Assembly: GCA_036346355.1 (NCBI GenBank)
Contig: CM070577.1
Location: 18,103,666 to 18,167,665 of the forward strand
DNA: 64,000 nt
Source: Rhipidocladum racemiflorum
Lineage: Eukaryota > Streptophyta > Magnoliopsida > Poales > Poaceae
Direction of reading: 5' to 3'
Made by a program: the position numbers and the translations under genes
In this document: piece by piece, positions 59,641-64,000 of the stretch
Layout: every line of letters starts with the position of its first letter
Position numbering within the stretch: the stretch's first letter is position 1
The notes under the pieces: generated by a model
Databases searched by the model: none
Seen by the model: the letters and a program-made list of their open reading frames with translations, nothing else
What the model was told of the DNA's origin: nothing

Positions 59641-59887
59641 GTCCTGGGCTTGAAGAAGTGTCTTCGAAGTTCCCGAGAACAGACATAACCGCTTAGAGTC
59701 AATTGAGTTGCAAGAGGATTTGACTTATAAGGAGCATCCCGTGAGGATTCTAGACACAATGGATCGAGAAACTAGAAATAAGTCAACCTGTTTCTGTAGA
59801 GTTCAGTGGAGCAACCATGAAGAGAGCGAAGCGACTTGGGAGCGCGAAGAGGATTTGAAGAAAGAGTTTCCAAACCTATTCCTTTAG
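59641..59887 (+). pseudogene. Tekay integrase C-terminus with chromodomain
   Basis: After LQEDLTYKEHPVRILDTMDR the text continues RVQWSNHEESEATWEREEDL and ends at TAG 59885-59887. This is the chromodomain of chromovirus integrases, thought to steer insertion to particular chromatin. It is one of the better preserved parts. Confidence 0.9.
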
Positions 59888-59920
59888 TAAGCCCTGAATC
59901 TCGGGGACGAGATTCTATTA

Positions 59921-59931
59921 AGGGGGGGAGG
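59921..59931 (+). other. Polypurine tract of the Tekay element
   Basis: AGGGGGGGAGG lies two bases before the middle LTR, preceded by the conserved CTCGGGGACGAGATTCT stretch. Confidence 0.9.
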
Positions 59932-59933
59932 TT

Positions 59934-62900
59934 TGTAACACCCCAAAATTTTGCTTTTCTTAAATTCATGTGTGATTTGGCACTTTGGTGAATTTTTGGA
60001 ATTTTCTGGAATTTATTTGGATTTATTTGGAATTTATTTGAATTTATTCCATTTTGAAATAATTAAAGAATTTAATTTTGCAAATAAAATTTTGTTGGAA
60101 ATATTTTATTTGAGTCCAAAATGATCCAAAGTATTTTCCAGAATTTTTCTGGAATTTTTCTGAGTCATTTGCTATTTTTAATGAATTAAATGAATTATCG
60201 AATTATTTTAAATATTAAATCGATGGAAAATCAAACCGAGTCGGTTACTGTTCATCCGACCGAGCCCGAGTCAGACTCGAGTTCGAGTCCGACCCAAGCC
60301 AGTTGACTCGACCGAACCCACTCCTAACCCCATCGATCCGGCCAGTCGGATCAAGATCCAACGGCCCGCACTGACCGCATTCGGCCGAAAGCCGAAACCG
60401 GATCGGGTCCGATCGCGCCAGCGATCGCGGACTGGCCGATCGCGCGCCACGTGGGACGGTTCTCCGTCGTCGCCCCGCCGAGTCCGGCCGGACTCGCCGC
60501 CGCCGCCGTGAAGAACTAGGTCTCCGGTTTCCGCACGGACGCCGAGGCTATTTAATGGCCGGCTCACACCCCGAGGATCGCCTTGACCTAGCGCACCCGT
60601 AACCCTAGACAACGTCGCCTGAGCCGCCGCCGTTGAGCCGCAATCGCTCGCCGGAGTTGTCTCTTCCCTCCGCCGCGTTCCTTGCCGATTGCGGCCATCT
60701 CCGTCGTCCTCCGCCGCGTTGTGTCAGAATCGACTCCTCGCCGAGGCGCACCGAGCTACCTCTCACTTCGCCGGAAGGTCCCGCAACGCCGTGCCGTGGT
60801 CATCGTCTCGGCTCCGTCAAGCCCGGTAGCCGTAGTGGGCCATCGCCGGACTTCAAGCTTCCTCGGTAGTCGGATCTTCATCCAAGGGCCCGGATTACGC
60901 CACGTCATCTCACGGTGAGATCCTGTTCCAAATCCTAGATCCAATCTCCACCGTCGGATCTAGATCCAACGGTCCGAAATCAATGCGTTAACCCAAACGC
61001 GTCAACACTAGATCTAATCCGCGCCGCTGAATTTCAAACCAACGGCCGGGATTGGCGCCACGTGTCGGGAAGATGGGACCGACGCGATCGGGCCAGATGC
61101 CGCTGACGCCGACATGGCGGGCCCGCATGTCACGGCCGACCGTAAGCGCCGACGCCACCCATGACGTCACGGGTCCCACCTGCCGATCGGCCGAGCCTCG
61201 CCGACGCCAAAGAATGACGCTATCCGAGTGGTCCCACATGTCGGGCCTCACGTGGAGTCGTGGGACCGGTCCACTGAGACCCGAGCCGAGCGTGGACCGA
61301 GTCTATGGACCGGCTGACGTCAGCCAACCAATCAGAGGCTGACACGTGTCCATGCTGGCGCAATAATTAATTTCCGAAAAAGAAAATGATTTATTAATTC
61401 AAATAATGATTTCAGATTTTGTTCCAAATTTCAAACGCTTATAACTTTTGCGTTTCAACTCCGATTTGAGTGGTTCAAATTTCTAAATTTGTATAAAATT
61501 CGGATCTACTCAAATATAAATTTTATTTAATTTTTGGACTAAAGTTTTTCTCTGTAATATTATTTAATTGATTATTTAAACTTTAAATAATCATAACTTT
61601 TATGCTTTAACTCCGATTTGAACGATTCCAGCTTCTAAAAATCCGTAAAATTATGTTCTCTCTGTTTATGGATTTTATTTGGAGTTTTGGAATGTTTTTG
61701 CCTAGTGTTTATTTGTGTATTTGCTATTTGAACGCCTTACGAGTAGACGTTGAAGTGCAAGGATTCAAGGAGAAGTATTGACTCAGATCCAACTCAAGAC
61801 CAAGAGCAAGTACTTTTTGAAGGCAAGTTGTGCTTTGACCATGTTGATCCTATTTCAAACTTATTTTGATTTAAACTATTGCATGCTAGTTCAATTAGAA
61901 AGATACTTTGTTTAAACATGGGGGTTAGATAAGTACCAATTTCTTTGTATGACACCTTGATTATTTAAGTATGTGCCATGACCCTTGTCACCCTAGTTGT
62001 GGATTACTAGTTGGACATTATTAAATTGCCAACATGGGTTTAGACCGTTGTAGTATCGCTTAGACTCGCTACGTGCTCATGACATGGTTTTGGACAATCA
62101 AATGTTAATATTGACTTAATGATATACCGAACTCTGTTTTGGAAAAGTATCATGTGATGTTGATGGCACGTGGTGCATGGTAATCAAGCGGGGTTTGATA
62201 AACGATTTCGGCCGGGCATGTGGCAAGAGTAATCAGTGGGCCAGTTGTGGCATTGGGGATGTTGATTTGGTTCTTGGGTAGTCTTGCCCTGGTCACTCTA
62301 AGGACTTAACCTTGCAAGCCTTTGAACTGGTCATACTTGCAACCACATGGGCTGGAATGGGACGGCCCTAGTTGACTAAGTCGCTAAGGACTCACTTGTG
62401 GAGCCTCAGGTGTCAATTACACCGCTTGTGTGATTGTACGGGGAGCGTATCGTGGTGTGGCCGATACCCATCTAACGGTGTGTTGGTCCCATACTTCGCC
62501 TTGGCTAAGGGAAGGATGGTGTAGAGCACGAACCTGAGAGGACCACTGTGTTGTTTGAGGCTTCCAAAGGCTTTGTTACTGAACTCGCCTTTGTGGTGTT
62601 TGATCAGTATCTTGTGGGTAAAGTGCATAACCTCTGCAGAGTATAGAATCTATTCGAATAGCCGTGTCCGCAGATCGACAATGCTCGGGATTACAATCAA
62701 GGGTTAGATTTTCTGAAAATAACTTGGATTTGAAAGGTTGGTTTGGTTTAATAATGAAGATGATGGAAATGTGGTTTAGGATGGGGAAAAATGTTTATTA
62801 AACTTCTTGAAAAGTTATTTACGCTTTACTTATTTCTACCGCTTTGAATCTACTTATATTACTTGTCAAAAGTCATTTCGCAAATATACCTTGAGCTATT

Positions 62901-63340
62901 CCTTTGTACCAAGCCATGCATATAGTATATTAGCCTGCATTCTGTGCATGACTTGGTGAGTACCAAGTACTCACCCTTGCCTCAACACAACACCGCTTGA
63001 AGAGGAGACTACGCCCGGAGGAGGAATTCCAAGAGGATCCGTCTACTTAGGGATGCGAGCCTGGGCCAGTTGCCTGTGGTATACCGGATGGCGCCACGGG
63101 TTATTTGATTTTCCGCTGCTATTCTTTTTCTCTCGAATAAGTTTCGCCTTGCGAGGCATATATTTGTAACTTGGCCATAAGGTCGAGTAACCAAGTTTGG
63201 TTATTTAAATAAAGTACTTTATAGGTATCGAGTGGTATGATTGTGATATTTACCAATGTTAAGACTGAGTGCACTAAGCGCTGCTCCTGGACTAGTGCTG
63301 AATACACGAGGGTCCGGATTTGCAAATTCGGGTCCCGACA
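59934..63340 (+). repeat. Second (middle) LTR of the Tekay array
   Basis: 3407 bp, TGTAACACCCC to CGGGTCCCGACA. AT-rich parts are almost identical to the first LTR (compare 53400-53740 with 61380-61720). CG/CTG/CAG-rich parts differ by many 1-4-base changes. Confidence 0.95.
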
Positions 63341-63344
63341 GAGG

Positions 63345-63356
63345 TGGTATCGAGCC
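63345..63356 (+). other. Primer-binding site, Tekay unit 2, one base short
   Basis: TGGTATCGAGCC lies at the same place after the middle LTR but lacks one A of the CAGAG core. If real it would weaken tRNA pairing; it may be an assembly error. Confidence 0.85.
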
Positions 63357-63556
63357 ATACTTGACCGTAGGCTCAACCCTAGCTAGAATGGTCGTAGTGA
63401 GGATAAAACCTATTTTCTAAAGCTAAAAGTTTGTCAAGATAAGAAATGACATCTCGACTTATCCCCTTCTCTCTTTCTTGTCTCTTGCTGGAATTTTCCC
63501 TTACCTTGTCACAATTTAAAAATTCCGAGTTCTTACGTAAAGCACTCTTGCGACAG

Positions 63557-64000
63557 ATGGAGGAAGAGTTCAACTAAGTTGATCTGGGAGTTGGTCACGC
63601 CGCAGAGCTTTGGCACATGCTCTGCACTCTCTGAGATTTTGAGAAGCCCCAATACCAAGTGGAAGTGATCGTACAAGCGGGATTGATCAAGGCTTGTGAC
63701 GTGAGGATTGAGGTACCCGCTAGGAAAAAGGGCCCAAGCAATCGCTCGATACACTGACCTTTGCCAGAGATCTACAATGCAGATGGGTATCCAAGAAGTA
63801 TCACGACGAGCAATGCGGCACATTACCCGTATTCACGCCAGAGAATTGGAGAGTACGGTGTTCCGCTACCATCCGCAAGAGCGATAACCTTCTTGACCCG
63901 GCGATTCAGATGAGGATGCCACGGTTACACAGCTTGGCACGATTTGTCGTCGCCCGTGAGGATGTACTAGATAATACAAGCAAGGAGCTACGAAGGCCCG
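63557..64000 (+). pseudogene. Upstream ORF of Tekay unit 2, cut by the window end
   Basis: Second copy of the ORF at 55602. It has a stop after seven codons (TAA at 63575-63577 where unit 1 has TAC) and several small indels relative to unit 1. It continues past the window. Confidence 0.75.

Larger units (their letters stand above)
51938..64000 (+). mobile_element. Tekay-clade chromovirus, LTR-internal-LTR-internal array, incomplete
   Basis: Ty3/gypsy element with 3.4-kb LTRs, an initiator-Met-tRNA primer site, pol in the order protease, RT, RNase H, integrase, and a C-terminal chromodomain; together these point to the Tekay (Del) clade. The unusual feature is that the second LTR (59934-63340) is followed directly by another primer site and internal region (63341 to the end) rather than by flanking DNA and ATTAG. 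The structure is thus at least a dimer sharing a middle LTR, and it continues beyond the window. The first internal region is only 4.55 kb because most of gag and the protease front are missing; pol has many frameshifts. Confidence 0.92.

Overview
The window is nuclear DNA of a grass (Poaceae). It shows grass-type F-box/FBD and Mediator (MED14) gene pieces and plant LTR retrotransposon clades (Tat, Tekay, Ty1/copia). It also carries grass-style Stowaway, Harbinger, hAT, CACTA and Helitron elements. It is transposon-dominated intergenic DNA; I see no intact protein-coding gene. All assignments come from reading the sequence; no database search was run.

Layout. 1-713: an exon of MED14 on the minus strand, running off the window start and carrying a frameshift. 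2632-17616: a complete-ended Tat-clade Ty3/gypsy retrotransposon on the minus strand (TSD CATTT, LTRs 618/620 bp). It has gag, protease, RT, two RNase H domains and integrase, plus an intron-containing plus-strand gene (3544-6429) with a plant-mobile-domain-like protein. A 3.45-kb Tekay solo LTR (11137-14585, TSD CCTTC) is nested in it. 18037-18284: a small Helitron. 18713-22312: an F-box/LRR/FBD gene destroyed by insertions, including a copia-type solo LTR that itself carries a hAT element. 22547-28551: MITEs and a long minus-strand gypsy LTR with an adjacent primer-binding site. 28697-35131: a decayed Ty1/copia element with both LTRs (TSD GTAGT).

35132-51937: a mosaic of TE remnants. It includes a non-autonomous CACTA element (37375-38951) containing a nearly full-length 5S rRNA-derived sequence, a 3.1-kb solo LTR (40878-43993, TSD TCTAC), a duplicated 780-bp module, a GC-rich minisatellite and nested MITEs. 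51938-64000: a Tekay-clade chromovirus in LTR-internal-LTR-internal arrangement, continuing past the window end; its gag and protease core are deleted and pol is broken.

How parts relate. The Tekay solo LTR inside the Tat element and the LTRs of the 51.9-kb array belong to one family. Most stop codons interrupting the Tat frames are ones a single C-to-T change would create, as expected for long-methylated DNA. Paired LTRs match well in AT-rich parts but differ by many 1-4-base changes in CG-, CAG- and CTG-rich parts, so some frameshifts may be assembly errors. The most unusual items are the 5S-derived sequence in the CACTA element, the antisense gene with its own TATA box in the Tat element, and the multi-insertion F-box pseudogene.
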